Positions 1 to 9,327 are shown, numbered from the stretch's first letter. The stretch is 64,000 nt of DNA from Bradyrhizobium sp. 149 (GCF_023073915.1 NZ_JADPKK010000009.1:62001-126000), one strand, 5' to 3'. The notes: generated from the sequence alone by a model not told the origin. Translations and numbers: made by a program.

Positions 1-152
1 TGAGCCCTTGCGAAACCCATCGCTTTCCTATTCCGGCTCTCCGTCATCGCGGCTGTCATCCGACTGCAAGTGACGAGGAAGCGCGGATGGCGCCGACGCT
101 TCGAGAAACAAGTGTGATGGGTTTCGCAACGGCTCAACCCATCCTACGGGCT
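1..152. repeat. MITE-like palindromic repeat, copy A (left end at window edge)
   Basis: The first 21 bases are the reverse complement of 116-136 with one mismatch, so the element has long terminal inverted repeats around a core with no coding potential. The segment as a whole recurs in the same orientation at 2414-2592, including the shared tail 'aacccatcctacgggct'. The left arm is probably cut by the window start. Palindromes ending in this 'cccatcctacg' tail are common between genes in Bradyrhizobium; this is family knowledge, not something shown here. Confidence 0.8.
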
Positions 153-251
153 ACAGGCAACACCGCATGGTCCTCTTCAACGATCACGAGAGTTGAAAGG
201 ATTCCAAGATTTTACGCAGCGCTGTGAACCGGCTTCGCCGGGTTGCCAGTC

Positions 252-1496
252 TTAGTCGTCCAGGCGGAAGTGGTCAGTTTTATCGGGCCGAAGGATCATT
301 GGAGTCGCTACCAGTTCGTACGCCAGTGACTTCACCCGTTGAACGACCTCGCTGCCTTTCACAGGCGCAAACAATCCTGGTTTGAAGACGCAAAGATTTT
401 TTCCGGCGCCGATACTGCTTCGGAAGGATACACCCTCAAAGCCCTTCTGCCGGAGACAATCCGCAATTAGTTGGGTGATCGAATAGCGCGCCGTCTTCTC
501 TGGTAGCACGGGCGTGGCCATCAATTGGTCCGCAGAGTAAAGGAAGTGAAATAGATCAAGCTCGTGCTCGTTCCCGGCGTATTGCATGATATCGGCATCG
601 AGTGATGCGATCTTGACGTCTTGCTGGCATTCGAATTCACCTATGGAAAGATAATGTCCGGGATGCGGCCGGACCTCGGCGGCTGCGGTCGCGGCGTCGG
701 AAGCAAGATACAGAAAGGAAACGCCCGCGCGGTTTAGCCTCCCCCCGGAAGCGCGCGGAGGTGGCGGAGCGCTCAACGCTGTTCCGCGATAGGGTTGCCG
801 GACGATCGTGCGCCGCCAGCCAAAGTCGGAGTGATCGGCATATCGCGCATCAATGCCAATTCGCGCACGAAAGAATCTGGTGCCAACAGACACGACACGT
901 GTCATGCGGTCGGAGAGCTCGTCCATGAGACCTAGAAGATCGGGCTCAATATCGAAATGATTCTGGTTAGCTAGCCGGGCGACATAAGACCGCAGGATCG
1001 GGCTCGTCACTTCTTTCAGCGCAAAATTCATGCCCCTCACGCCATCGTCGTGCCCGGCGTAGACGGAGATGCCTTCCTCGACGGGAGGGTAAGGCTCCGC
1101 CGAAAGTAACGCGTACAGGAATTCATGGGTGCGCTCTGAAATCCGGGTCCGTGTCGCGGACGAAGTATCCTCCAGGATCGGATTGTGATTCACCAAGAGG
1201 CTTTCCGGCCCGTAGTCGCCGCCCCAATGATGGTTGTACTCATATTCATTGTAGCAAAGCCGGATGAGCGCCTTGATCAGATTAGTAAGCTCACGCTTGC
1301 GCGCGGGCGCGCATGCCCTATACGGATGTCCGGTCTCCTGGCAGATCCCACAGACCGGCCCCTCGATCGCGTGCAGCTCGACGCAACGCTTCAGGCTTGG
1401 GTGCTTGGCGCATTCCGTACAAAGCGTTACGTCGTCCGTATCCAGGTTCTCAGGATCGAAGCCCGTGTATAATTTGTGGACGGGTTTGTCAGACAT
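252..1496 (-). CDS. HEPN/RES domain protein (toxin-like)
   Basis: A 414-residue protein. The N-terminal part has cysteines at 26, 29, 38, 49, 52 and 62, suggesting a small zinc ribbon, followed by a helical region like the HEPN/RES N-terminal domain. The C-terminal half, roughly residues 210-390, is a RES domain: FFRARIG, GGRLNRAGVSFLYLASD and the AEVRPHPG segment carry its conserved Arg, Asn and Glu. Stand-alone RES toxins of Xre/RES systems degrade NAD+; HEPN-fused forms are predicted conflict proteins. No Xre-type antitoxin is adjacent. The ATG at 1496 was chosen because the longer reading to 1688 has an unlikely composition and would meet the start of the divergent gene. It sits in a less GC-rich island. 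Biochemical role is inferred. Confidence 0.8.
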   Translation of the reverse strand: MSDKPVHKLYTGFDPENLDTDDVTLCTECAKHPSLKRCVELHAIEGPVCGICQETGHPYRACAPARKRELTNLIKALIRLCYNEYEYNHHWGGDYGPESLLVNHNPILEDTSSATRTRISERTHEFLYALLSAEPYPPVEEGISVYAGHDDGVRGMNFALKEVTSPILRSYVARLANQNHFDIEPDLLGLMDELSDRMTRVVSVGTRFFRARIGIDARYADHSDFGWRRTIVRQPYRGTALSAPPPPRASGGRLNRAGVSFLYLASDAATAAAEVRPHPGHYLSIGEFECQQDVKIASLDADIMQYAGNEHELDLFHFLYSADQLMATPVLPEKTARYSITQLIADCLRQKGFEGVSFRSSIGAGKNLCVFKPGLFAPVKGSEVVQRVKSLAYELVATPMILRPDKTDHFRLDD

Positions 1497-1687
1497 GCGT
1501 TGCTGCCAGTGCCGGTGCGGATTGGGGTATCTAGCGCTTAAAAGCGCTTGCAGCTGACTCGTCAACCGGAACGTTGGAACGGCCGCGACCCGCCCATGCG
1601 ACAGAACCCGCCGGCAAGGCGTCGTTGCGGCAAGCGCCGCGTGGCAAAAAGTGGTAAGAGAACGCATCGTCGGAGGGGCGCTCACCA

Positions 1688-2326
1688 ATGAATGAAGATA
1701 ATCTTCCCGAAAGCTTCGTGGAGGCGCGGAAGCTTGGCTGCGTAAGCTCGTCGGACTGGCACTCCTATACGTGGAAAAACGAATTATCCGAGCAACGCCG
1801 CCGCATACTGCAACACCTCGACGAGGTGTTGGTCGATAGCAACACGGAACACAACCCCCTTCACATGCTCGAACGGGCCATCGGTGTCGCCGCCATTTGC
1901 ATGCGGCGGCTGATCGAATGTCGCCTCGTGACCGATCGATTTCGCGAGTCGGAACTCGAAGTGCACGAGATTTTCGTCAAAGCCGATGGGGAGTGGCGCG
2001 AGCCGTTCATCAGTAAGACGGCATCGGAGATCTTCAACAATTACGACATGAGGGCTCGCCATCTGCAGCGCCGGACGCCCAAAGTCATCTCGGACAAGAT
2101 GCTGCACGCCCGTGTCATCGCTGTATTATCGGGAAGCGTCTATTTGCCGGATGGGCTTCTGATCGCGTCGGATACTCAAAGCAAGCGCAGCCTCTTTCAC
2201 TTCACACAGGCGGAATTTGCAGCAATCCTGGACGCCTTTCTCGCCGACTTCGTGCATTTTACGCAGGATGGTTTCGTCGATGTTGACACCCACGGAACCG
2301 CCAAGGTCTTCGCGATCCGCTCTTAG
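1688..2326 (+). CDS. Hypothetical protein, divergent partner of the HEPN/RES gene
   Basis: A 212-residue soluble protein that I do not recognise. It starts at an ATG with a good ribosome binding site (ggagggg at 1672-1678). It has no signal peptide or membrane segment. The middle (MLERAIGVAAICMRRLIECR) looks alpha-helical and Arg-rich. It is divergent from the HEPN/RES gene with about 190 bp between the starts, and the two genes together are bracketed by two copies of a palindromic repeat. That context makes an antitoxin or accessory role possible, but nothing in the protein itself proves it. Confidence 0.7.
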   Translation: MNEDNLPESFVEARKLGCVSSSDWHSYTWKNELSEQRRRILQHLDEVLVDSNTEHNPLHMLERAIGVAAICMRRLIECRLVTDRFRESELEVHEIFVKADGEWREPFISKTASEIFNNYDMRARHLQRRTPKVISDKMLHARVIAVLSGSVYLPDGLLIASDTQSKRSLFHFTQAEFAAILDAFLADFVHFTQDGFVDVDTHGTAKVFAIRS

Positions 2327-2413
2327 GCGGCGCCATTTCGTCGCAGTACACGGCAACGTTCAACTCGACGGGGGGAGCAACTTATTACAGTTCGAGGCCA
2401 AGACTATAGCTCG

Positions 2414-2592
2414 AGGATGGGTTGAGCCATTGCGAAACCCATCGCTTTCGCATTCCTGCTCTCCGTTTTCGCGCCTATCATCCGACTGCAAGTGACCGTG
2501 AGTCGCGGTTGGCGCTTGGTCGGCCAACTTCACGTAAGCTGCGAGATGCGCGTGTGATGGGATTCGCAATGGCTCAACCCATCCTACGGGCT
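2414..2592. repeat. MITE-like palindromic repeat, copy B (complete)
   Basis: Bases 2414-2443 and 2556-2585 form 30-base terminal inverted repeats with a single mismatch, around a core of about 110 bp with no gene. The trailing 'acgggct' is shared with copy A at 1-152. The two copies are in direct orientation and flank the HEPN/RES gene pair. No target-site duplication was evident by eye. Confidence 0.85.
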
Positions 2593-2646
2593 GTCTAAGG
2601 CGAAAAAGAATGCCGCCGCGTGAATGACGGAGGATAAGTAGACAAG

Positions 2647-3453
2647 GTGGTTCAAATCAAGCGCAGCGAGATGCGCCAGATCGACGATGCCTTTGCCATG
2701 GGCTCAGGATATGTGTTGAATTTCTCCGATCGCACCATGTCCGAATGGTTTGAAGACGAGTTGCGGATCAACATCGACGATCAGCGTTATAAGCGCCGTG
2801 GCACCTCAAAAGCAAACAGGCTGCGCGCATTCATCGAGGACGAGCCTGCACCTCTAGTAGCGCGCATGCTGCGCGGTCTGTGGGCGCACCGTCAGGTAAT
2901 TGCCTATGTCCCTTACGGGGCCACTCCCGAGGACTGCAAGAGGCAGGAAGCCAATCTTTTCGCGATCATCAATCGCATCGAGTCCGGCGCCGGCACGCCG
3001 GCGATAGACGCCGTGGTGGCGTTCACACGGGATGAGACGCTCGAGGAACTGGTACAGGCCATCCGCAGGGATGCCGAAGCGGACAAACCCCAGGCCGCCC
3101 TGGATCGCCTGCACACCTATTCCATGAAAAAGTTCGCCCATCTGCTCAAGCAGCGCGGCGCGCCGACCAACCAGGAAGAGCCGCTGCATAGTAGGGTAGG
3201 GCGTTATGTCAAATTAGTAGAGGCCGAGCGCGAGCTTAAGCCAATCACGAAGCAGATTATGAAGAACTGCATTGGGATTTTTCAAAGCTACAACGACGTG
3301 CGCAACTCGCATTCGTTCGCCCATGACAACACGGTAGTGGAGAAAGAGGAGGCGCGGTTTATCTTCGAGACCGTCGTTTCAATGCTGCGCTTCGTGAGAT
3401 CGGTAGAGACAGCAAGATTTGAAGGAGAAGGCGCGCAAGCAGCAAGCAAATAG
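2647..3453 (+). CDS. Abortive infection family protein (Abi C-terminal type)
   Basis: A 268-residue soluble protein. The C-terminal third (about 185-260) matches the pattern of the Abi_C domain: a helical segment leading to VRNSHSFAHDN, with Arg219, His222 and His226 giving the R-x(n)-H signature of HEPN-type RNases. The rest is helical and not recognised. Start is a GTG with ggagg at 2629-2633, 13 bases upstream; an ATG at 2671 is the alternative. It lies just right of the palindromic repeat, in the same accessory island as the HEPN/RES gene. A phage-defence role is an inference from family and context. Confidence 0.72.
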   Translation: MVQIKRSEMRQIDDAFAMGSGYVLNFSDRTMSEWFEDELRINIDDQRYKRRGTSKANRLRAFIEDEPAPLVARMLRGLWAHRQVIAYVPYGATPEDCKRQEANLFAIINRIESGAGTPAIDAVVAFTRDETLEELVQAIRRDAEADKPQAALDRLHTYSMKKFAHLLKQRGAPTNQEEPLHSRVGRYVKLVEAERELKPITKQIMKNCIGIFQSYNDVRNSHSFAHDNTVVEKEEARFIFETVVSMLRFVRSVETARFEGEGAQAASK

Positions 3454-3514
3454 GCTGCGATGCAACGGTGCCGGCGCAGCCTAGAAGCGGCGGGCCGCTG
3501 CGTGTTTCTCCTCT

Positions 3515-4000
3515 TTAGGCGCTCGTGCGCTCTTGAATGAGGCCGTTTAACAGATAGTCCGGCGCAAATTTTTTGAGCCCCTCGACCACGGCTGACTCTG
3601 AAACAAGGAGGTAACGGCCTCTGACCATCAGCCCATTGTATACGGCCTCGAGATCAAGAATTTCACCTCCGCATATGGGAGCGATTTTGGAAGCCTCACC
3701 CTTCGTGATGTATTGCTTGCGAAGTACCTGATCCCTCGCTTCGTTTAAGGTGCAAAGGACGATCTTCTCACGGGCGAGTCGCTCCTCACATGTTTTCGTG
3801 ATGCGCTTCATCCATTGCCGCATCTCGATCAATTTCTCTCGTGTCGTTCCCCACTCTTCGGCCAGCTCAACGAGCTCTTGCCCCTTTGGACTGAGCTTGT
3901 GATCGCATTGTGCTACATGGTTATAGTCATCAAAGACTATGCGCGCTCTGTCTTGCACGCGGCGCTCGGTAATATCAGCAAGATAGCTCACCAGGCTCAT
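3515..4000 (-). CDS. Hypothetical protein
   Basis: A 161-residue protein of unknown function. It starts at an ATG preceded by a very strong ribosome binding site (aaggagg, 4007-4013 on the minus strand). It is charged and largely helical (residues about 40-100), with no signal peptide or membrane segment. Cysteines at positions near 32, 71, 83 and 110 are not arranged as a recognisable metal site. It converges on the Abi-type gene and is the last gene of the accessory island before purD. The remaining 260 bp to purD hold no gene I can support. Confidence 0.7.
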   Translation of the reverse strand: MSLVSYLADITERRVQDRARIVFDDYNHVAQCDHKLSPKGQELVELAEEWGTTREKLIEMRQWMKRITKTCEERLAREKIVLCTLNEARDQVLRKQYITKGEASKIAPICGGEILDLEAVYNGLMVRGRYLLVSESAVVEGLKKFAPDYLLNGLIQERTSA

Positions 4001-4261
4001 GTCCTATCCTCCTTAAGGAGCGCCAGGCATTCTAGCGGTAGAGGTACGGTGAATTTTCAGCAATTCAATGGCGAGCAGCTTCCCTGAATGAGGACATTGG
4101 CGTCGCCAACCGGTCTGCGCACGGCACGGCACTATGAATCCTGGCTTGGTCCAAGCGGCGGGCCCCCGGAATGACGGGGAGTGCGGGCCGTTTCCCCTTG
4201 AGGCCCGACCCGATTCGTGCGACCTCCGCCCACAGCAAAACCCCTCAATTCTGAGCCTTCG

Positions 4262-5545
4262 ATGCACATTCTCCTGCTCGGTTCCGGCGGCCGCGAACAT
4301 GCCCTGGCGTGGAAGATCGCAGCCTCTCCCCTGGTGACCAAATTCTGGTGCGCGCCGGGCAATGCCGGGATCGCGCGCGAGGCGGAATGCGTGGCGCTCG
4401 ATGTCGCCGACCATGCCGCCGTGATCGAGTTCTGCAAAGAGAATGCGGTCGAGCTCGTGGTGGTCGGCCCGGAGACGCCGCTGGCGGCCGGGATCGTCGA
4501 TGACCTCACCGCCGCCGGCATCAAGGCGTTCGGGCCGAACAGGATTCCCGCCCAGCTCGAAAGCTCCAAGGGCTTTACCAAGGCGCTGTGCACCGAATTC
4601 GGCATTCCGACCGGCGCCTATGAGCGATTCACCAATGCCGCCGATGCGCGCGCCTATGTCCAGAGCCAGGGCGCGCCGATCGTGGTCAAGGCCGATGGGC
4701 TTGCCGCCGGCAAGGGCGTCGTCGTCGCCAAGACCGTGCGTGAGGCCGAGGACGCCATCGCCATGATGTTCGAGGGCGCCTTCGGCGAGGCCGGCACTGA
4801 AGTCGTGGTCGAGGAGTTTCTCCCGGGCCGCGAGATCTCCTTCTTCGCGCTGTGCGACGGCGAGACCGCGATTCCGCTGGCGTCCGCCCAGGACCACAAG
4901 CGCGTGTTCGACCACGATGTCGGCCCGAACACCGGCGGCATGGGCGCCTATTCGCCGACGCCGCTGGTCACGCCTGCGATCCATGACGCGATCATGGCCA
5001 AGATCATTCTGCCGACGGTATCAGGCATGAAGCAGCGCGGCACGCCGTTTCGCGGCATCCTCTACGCCGGAATCATGCTGACGACGCAGGGCCCAAAGCT
5101 GTTCGAGTTCAACGTGCGCTTCGGCGATCCCGAGTGCCAGGTGCTGATGCTGCGGATGATGTCGGACATCGTGCCGGCCTTCCTCGCCGCCTGCGACGGC
5201 CAGCTGAAGAATTTCGATCTGCGCTGGCATCCGGACTCCGCGCTCACGGTGGTGATGGCGGCGAAGGGCTATCCCGGCGACTACCAGAAAGGCACGCGGA
5301 TCGAGGGGCTCGATGACGCCTCAGAGGTCGAGACCGCCGAGATCTTCCACGCCGGCACGGTCGAGAAGGACGGCGCGATCCTCGCCAATGGCGGCCGCGT
5401 GCTCAATGTCTGCGCGCTCGGCAAGACCGTGACGGAAGCGCAAGCCCGCGCCTATCAGGCCGTCGACCGCATCAACTGGCCGGAAGGTTTTTGCCGCCGC
5501 GACATCGGCTGGCAGGCGGTTGACGCCGAAAAGGCCAAAGGCTGA
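4262..5545 (+). CDS. purD: Phosphoribosylamine-glycine ligase
   Basis: Joins 5-phosphoribosylamine and glycine with ATP to make GAR, the second step of de novo purine synthesis. The 427-residue length is normal. The N-terminal nucleotide-fold motif [15 protein letters not shown], the ATP-grasp segments [14 protein letters not shown] and [17 protein letters not shown], and the metal-binding [11 protein letters not shown] are all present. The ATG at 4262 begins the conserved MHILLLG; an in-frame start 45 bases earlier would add unconserved residues. It marks the return to ordinary core codon use after the island. Confidence 0.97.
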   Translation: MHILLLGSGGREHALAWKIAASPLVTKFWCAPGNAGIAREAECVALDVADHAAVIEFCKENAVELVVVGPETPLAAGIVDDLTAAGIKAFGPNRIPAQLESSKGFTKALCTEFGIPTGAYERFTNAADARAYVQSQGAPIVVKADGLAAGKGVVVAKTVREAEDAIAMMFEGAFGEAGTEVVVEEFLPGREISFFALCDGETAIPLASAQDHKRVFDHDVGPNTGGMGAYSPTPLVTPAIHDAIMAKIILPTVSGMKQRGTPFRGILYAGIMLTTQGPKLFEFNVRFGDPECQVLMLRMMSDIVPAFLAACDGQLKNFDLRWHPDSALTVVMAAKGYPGDYQKGTRIEGLDDASEVETAEIFHAGTVEKDGAILANGGRVLNVCALGKTVTEAQARAYQAVDRINWPEGFCRRDIGWQAVDAEKAKG

Positions 5546-5698
5546 CAGGGTTCTTGGCTGCCAGCGCGTAATGTCTGGCCGCGCCCGTCGGCACTCCGAA
5601 ATTGTGCAGGCAGGGCTTGAACTTAGCTACTGTGCATGGGGTTGTTTTCGCCCCTTTTGTTGGGCGGCTCCGGAATTGACCAGATAAGGATGCAGAAG

Positions 5699-6604
5699 AT
5701 GTCCGATCTCGCCGACCTCTATCCCGGCTTCGCCTCCGAATGGATCAACACCTCCTTCGGCCGCATCTTCGCCCGCGTCGGCGGCAACGGGCCGCCGCTG
5801 CTGCTTCTGCACGGCTTCTCCGAGACGCATGTGATGTGGCATCGCGTAGCGCCGCAGCTGAGCGACCGCTTCACGCTGATCATCGCCGATCTGCCCGGCT
5901 ATGGCTGGTCCGACATGCCCGAGAGCGATGCGCTGCACATCCCCTACAGCAAGCGCGCGATGGCGAAAGCCATGGTCGAGGCGATGGAGCGACTCGGCCA
6001 CGTGCACTTCGCGCTCGCCGGCCACGATCGCGGCGGCCGCGTCGCCTATCGCCTTGCGCTCGATCATCCCGGCCGGCTGTCGAAGCTTGCGGTGCTCGAT
6101 ATCCTGCCGACCTATAATTACTGGGAGCGGATGAACCGCGCCTACGCGCTGAAGATCTACCACTGGACCTTCCTGGCGCAGCCCGCGCCGTTGCCGGAGA
6201 CGCTGATCGCGAGCAACGGCGAGTTCTTCTTGCGCTTCAAGATGGCGAGCCAGACCAAATCGAAGACGCTGGAGGCCATCGACGCGCGCGCGCTCGACCA
6301 CTACATCGCCCCGTTCCGCGATCCCGCCCGCGTGCATGCGATGTGCGAGGACTACCGCGCCGGCGCCTATTTCGACTACGATCTCGACAAGGCCGATTTC
6401 GAGGCCGGCAAGAAGATCACCATTCCGATGCTGGCGCTGTGGGGCAATGCCGGCGTGGCGCAGGCCGCCGCCACGCCGCTCGACATCTGGAAGCAATGGG
6501 CGACCAACGTCGTGGGCATGCCGGTGGAGTCCGGCCACTTCCTCACCGAGGAGAACCCCGACGTCACCGCGAAGGCGCTGCGCGAGTTCTTTGCGGCGCC
6601 TTAG
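5699..6604 (+). CDS. Haloacetate/fluoroacetate dehalogenase (alpha/beta hydrolase)
   Basis: A 301-residue alpha/beta hydrolase. Compared from memory with the structurally studied fluoroacetate dehalogenase of Rhodopseudomonas palustris (RPA1163), every catalytic residue falls at the same number: nucleophile Asp110 in GHDRGGR, carboxylate-binding Arg111 and Arg114, Asp134, halide-pocket His155-Trp156 in IYHW, Tyr219 and base His280 in SGHF. These enzymes hydrolyse haloacetates, including fluoroacetate, to glycolate. Start at 5699 has aagga eight bases upstream and gives [11 protein letters not shown], matching the family N terminus. Its stop overlaps the stop of convergent tadA by 4 bp. Substrate is inferred. 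Confidence 0.9.
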   Translation: MSDLADLYPGFASEWINTSFGRIFARVGGNGPPLLLLHGFSETHVMWHRVAPQLSDRFTLIIADLPGYGWSDMPESDALHIPYSKRAMAKAMVEAMERLGHVHFALAGHDRGGRVAYRLALDHPGRLSKLAVLDILPTYNYWERMNRAYALKIYHWTFLAQPAPLPETLIASNGEFFLRFKMASQTKSKTLEAIDARALDHYIAPFRDPARVHAMCEDYRAGAYFDYDLDKADFEAGKKITIPMLALWGNAGVAQAAATPLDIWKQWATNVVGMPVESGHFLTEENPDVTAKALREFFAAP

Positions 6605-7059
6605 CGCCGTTCCCGGAAGAAGTCCTTGAGCAGCCGCGCCGCCTCGCTTTCGCCGACCCCGGAATAGACATCCGGAACGTGATGGCAGGTCGGCGAGGTG
6701 AAGAACCGCACGCCTGATTCCACCGCGCCGCCCTTGGGATCGGCCGCGCCGTAATAGAGGCGCCTCACCCTTGCAAACGAGATCGCGCCCGCACACATGG
6801 TGCAGGGCTCCAGCGTCACGTAGAGGTCGCAGTCGACCAGGCGCTCGCTGCCGATCTTTTTGGCGGCTTCGCGGAGCGCAATGATCTCGGCATGAGCCGT
6901 GGGGTCGTAGTCGGTCAGCGTCCGGTTCGCCGCGGTGGCGATGACCTCGAAATTGCGGACCACGACGCATCCGATCGGAACTTCGCCCGACTTTCCGGCG
7001 TTTTCGGCCGTTCTGAGCGCCAAATCCATGAAAGAGGGGGCTTTCAAGCCTCGTATCAT
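6601..7059 (-). CDS. tadA: tRNA-specific adenosine deaminase
   Basis: Deaminates the wobble adenosine-34 of tRNA-Arg(ACG) to inosine. The zinc-dependent cytidine-deaminase fold is shown by AHAEIIAL (proton shuttle Glu and zinc His) and PCTMC (two zinc cysteines). The chosen start ([15 protein letters not shown]) gives 152 residues, normal for TadA; reading further upstream to 7179 adds 40 unconserved residues and would collide with the divergent pseudouridine synthase gene. The start is moderately certain (7059, or 7029 at MDLAL). Confidence 0.92.
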   Translation of the reverse strand: MIRGLKAPSFMDLALRTAENAGKSGEVPIGCVVVRNFEVIATAANRTLTDYDPTAHAEIIALREAAKKIGSERLVDCDLYVTLEPCTMCAGAISFARVRRLYYGAADPKGGAVESGVRFFTSPTCHHVPDVYSGVGESEAARLLKDFFRERR

Positions 7060-7178
7060 CGCCAGAAACCTGCTAGTAGCTGCGCCTTCAGCAGAAGTGC
7101 TTACCGATTTTGCCTGAGCATGCGGCTCGAGACGAGCGCGCACAATGCTTTCTGGCCACCCCCTGAGTGAGATTATCA

Positions 7179-9323
7179 ATGCCTCGCGACAGCGACAAAG
7201 ACAACGATTCCCGTGGCCGGCGCGACCGTGGCCCGGCCAAGGGCGGCCCGGCGAAGGGCCGGTCCGGCAAGCCGCGCGGGCCCGACAAGAAGTTCGCCAA
7301 GCGCGGACCTGGGGACAAGGGCGCCGCCCGCCCGTCCCGCGAAGGTCAGCCGTTCCGCCGCCGCGAAGAGGGCGATGCCCCGCGCCGCGACTTCGGCGAC
7401 CGCCCTAAGTTCAATCGCGAAGACCGGCCGCGCGGTGAAGGTCGCGGCGAGCACAGCTTCAAGCCACGTGGCGATCGGCCCTTCAAGCCGCGTGAAGACC
7501 GTCCGTTTTCCGACCGTCCGTCGCGCGACGGCGAGAAGCGCCCGTTCAAGCCGCGCGGTGATCGCCCGTCCTATGGGCGTGACGATCGTCCGCCGCGCCG
7601 GGATCGCGACGATTCCCGCCCGGCCGGCCGGACCGGTGACAAGAAGTTCGGCGACAAGCGGCCCTACGCGCCGCGTGGCGACCGTCCGGAGCGCAAGTTC
7701 GACGGCGAGCGCAGCTTCAAGCCGCGCGGCGACCGTCCGTTTTCCGATCGTGGCCCGCGCGATGGCGAGAAGCGCCCGTTCAAGCCGCGCGGTGATCGCC
7801 CATCCTATGGGCGTGACGATCGTAGCGAGCGCAGCGATTCAAAACCCTGGCAGAAGCGCGATGCGGCTCCGCGCGGCGACCGGCCGCCGCGCAAGGATTT
7901 CAGCAAGGGTCCGCGCAAGGATTTTGGCGGTAGCGACCGCGGTCAGGACAAGCCCTGGCAGAAGCGCGACGATCGCACATCGGGTGATCGTCCGTTCCGC
8001 GAGCGGCCGAAATTCGATCGGCCCAAGTTTGATCGGCCCGATCGTCCGAAGTTCGACCGCCCACGCGATGATCGTCCCAAGTTCGACAGGCCCCGTCGTG
8101 ACAACGAGGGCGAACGTGGTGGGCGCGGCGGTGATCGCCCGAAATTCGATCGTCCGCGCGAGCGTTCCGACTGGCACGAGCATCCGCGCAGCGAAGCTCG
8201 CTCCAGCGATCGTCCGCGCCGCGAAAACGAGGACGAGAGCAGGATCTTCGAGAAGCGTCCGGCCTTCGGTGGCCGCGGCGCCTATCGCGAGCGCGATCGT
8301 GATCCCGAGCGGCGGCCGCGCCGGGAGGAAGAGGCCAAGCCGAAGAAGGCCGGCGAGCGTATCGCCAAGGTGCTGTCGCGTGCGGGGCTCGCCTCGCGCC
8401 GCGATGCCGAGGAGATGGTCACGCAGGGCCGCGTCAGCGTCAACGGCCGGGTGATCAATTCGCCGGCGCTCGACATCACCTCGAACGACGTCGTCACCAT
8501 CGACGGCAAGCCGTTGCCGGAGCGCGAGCGCACGCGGCTGTTCCTCTATCACAAGCCGCGCGGTTTGATGACGACGCATGACGATCCCGAGGGGCGTCCA
8601 ACCGTGTTCGACAATCTGCCCGAAGGTCTGCCGCGGCTGATCTCGATCGGCCGGCTCGACTTCAACACCGAGGGCCTGCTGCTGCTCACCAATGATGGCG
8701 GGCTCGCGCGCACGCTCGAGCTGCCGGACACCGGCTGGCTGCGCCGCTACCGCGTCCGCGCCCATGGCGACGTCACGCAGGCGCAGCTCGACGAGCTGAA
8801 GAACGGCATCGAGATCGAGGGCGTCAAATACGGTCCGATCGACGCCACGCTGGAGCGTGACCAGGGCGCCAATGTCTGGCTGGTTTTCGCGATCCGGGAG
8901 GGCAAGAACCGCGAAGTGCGCAACGTCTGCGCCCATCTCGGGCTGGAAGTGAACCGGCTGATCCGGGTGTCGTACGGCCCGTTCCAGCTCGGCGAGGTCC
9001 CCGAAGGCCAGGTCGAGGAGATCAAGTCGCGCGTGCTGCGCGACCAGCTCGGCGACAAGATCATCGAGAAGTCGGGCGCGCAGTTCGACGTGCCGAAGAA
9101 ATCATCGTCGAGCGACGAAGACGGCGCACCAAGCGAAAAGAAGCCGGCGAGCAAGCGCGGCGTGATCAACGACCGCAAGGGCCGCCGCGTGCTGGTGCAA
9201 CGCACCGGCAGCGAGGAGGCGCGCGAGCGCAACGAGTCCGAGGCCAGCGGCTACGGCCCGCCACGCCGTCCCAAGCGCGGCTATCACGGCAAGCGCGATC
9301 TGGCGCCGAAGGACGGCGAGTAA
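7179..9323 (+). CDS. Pseudouridine synthase (RsuA/RluB family) with long KPRGDR-rich N-terminal extension
   Basis: A 714-residue protein about three times the usual family length. Residues 1 to about 390 are low-complexity and disordered, built from repeated KPRGDRPF, DRPKFDRP and RDGEKRP blocks, strongly basic with many Asp. An S4 RNA-binding domain follows (GERIAKVLSRAGLASRRDAE), then the synthase domain with catalytic Asp in GRLDFNTEGLLLLTNDGG. A further Lys/Arg-rich tail closes it. The family isomerises uridine in rRNA; the RluB-like 23S target is inferred. It starts at ATG 7179 (an in-frame GTG lies at 7167). rsmD starts 4 bp after the stop, so the two are co-transcribed RNA-modification genes. 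Confidence 0.9.
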   Translation: MPRDSDKDNDSRGRRDRGPAKGGPAKGRSGKPRGPDKKFAKRGPGDKGAARPSREGQPFRRREEGDAPRRDFGDRPKFNREDRPRGEGRGEHSFKPRGDRPFKPREDRPFSDRPSRDGEKRPFKPRGDRPSYGRDDRPPRRDRDDSRPAGRTGDKKFGDKRPYAPRGDRPERKFDGERSFKPRGDRPFSDRGPRDGEKRPFKPRGDRPSYGRDDRSERSDSKPWQKRDAAPRGDRPPRKDFSKGPRKDFGGSDRGQDKPWQKRDDRTSGDRPFRERPKFDRPKFDRPDRPKFDRPRDDRPKFDRPRRDNEGERGGRGGDRPKFDRPRERSDWHEHPRSEARSSDRPRRENEDESRIFEKRPAFGGRGAYRERDRDPERRPRREEEAKPKKAGERIAKVLSRAGLASRRDAEEMVTQGRVSVNGRVINSPALDITSNDVVTIDGKPLPERERTRLFLYHKPRGLMTTHDDPEGRPTVFDNLPEGLPRLISIGRLDFNTEGLLLLTNDGGLARTLELPDTGWLRRYRVRAHGDVTQAQLDELKNGIEIEGVKYGPIDATLERDQGANVWLVFAIREGKNREVRNVCAHLGLEVNRLIRVSYGPFQLGEVPEGQVEEIKSRVLRDQLGDKIIEKSGAQFDVPKKSSSSDEDGAPSEKKPASKRGVINDRKGRRVLVQRTGSEEARERNESEASGYGPPRRPKRGYHGKRDLAPKDGE
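7501..7823 (+). repeat. Internal direct repeat in the pseudouridine synthase extension
   Basis: An 89-bp segment at 7501-7589 recurs at 7735-7823 with about seven mismatches, in the same frame. It encodes the FSDR...RDGEKRPFKPRGDRPSYGRDD unit twice. Shorter KPRGDRP units lie before and between. This shows that the disordered extension grew by in-frame duplication. Confidence 0.85.
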
Positions 9324-9327
9324 GATC

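Noticed and set aside
1497..1688. N-terminal extension of the HEPN/RES protein up to 1688
   Set aside because: It would add 64 residues of atypical composition and begin on the same bases as the divergent gene start; the ATG at 1496 begins the plausible protein.
7213..8454. Long overlapping reading frame in the pseudouridine synthase extension
   Set aside because: It is a frame shadow of the repetitive GC-rich KPRGDR region, with composition unlike any protein.
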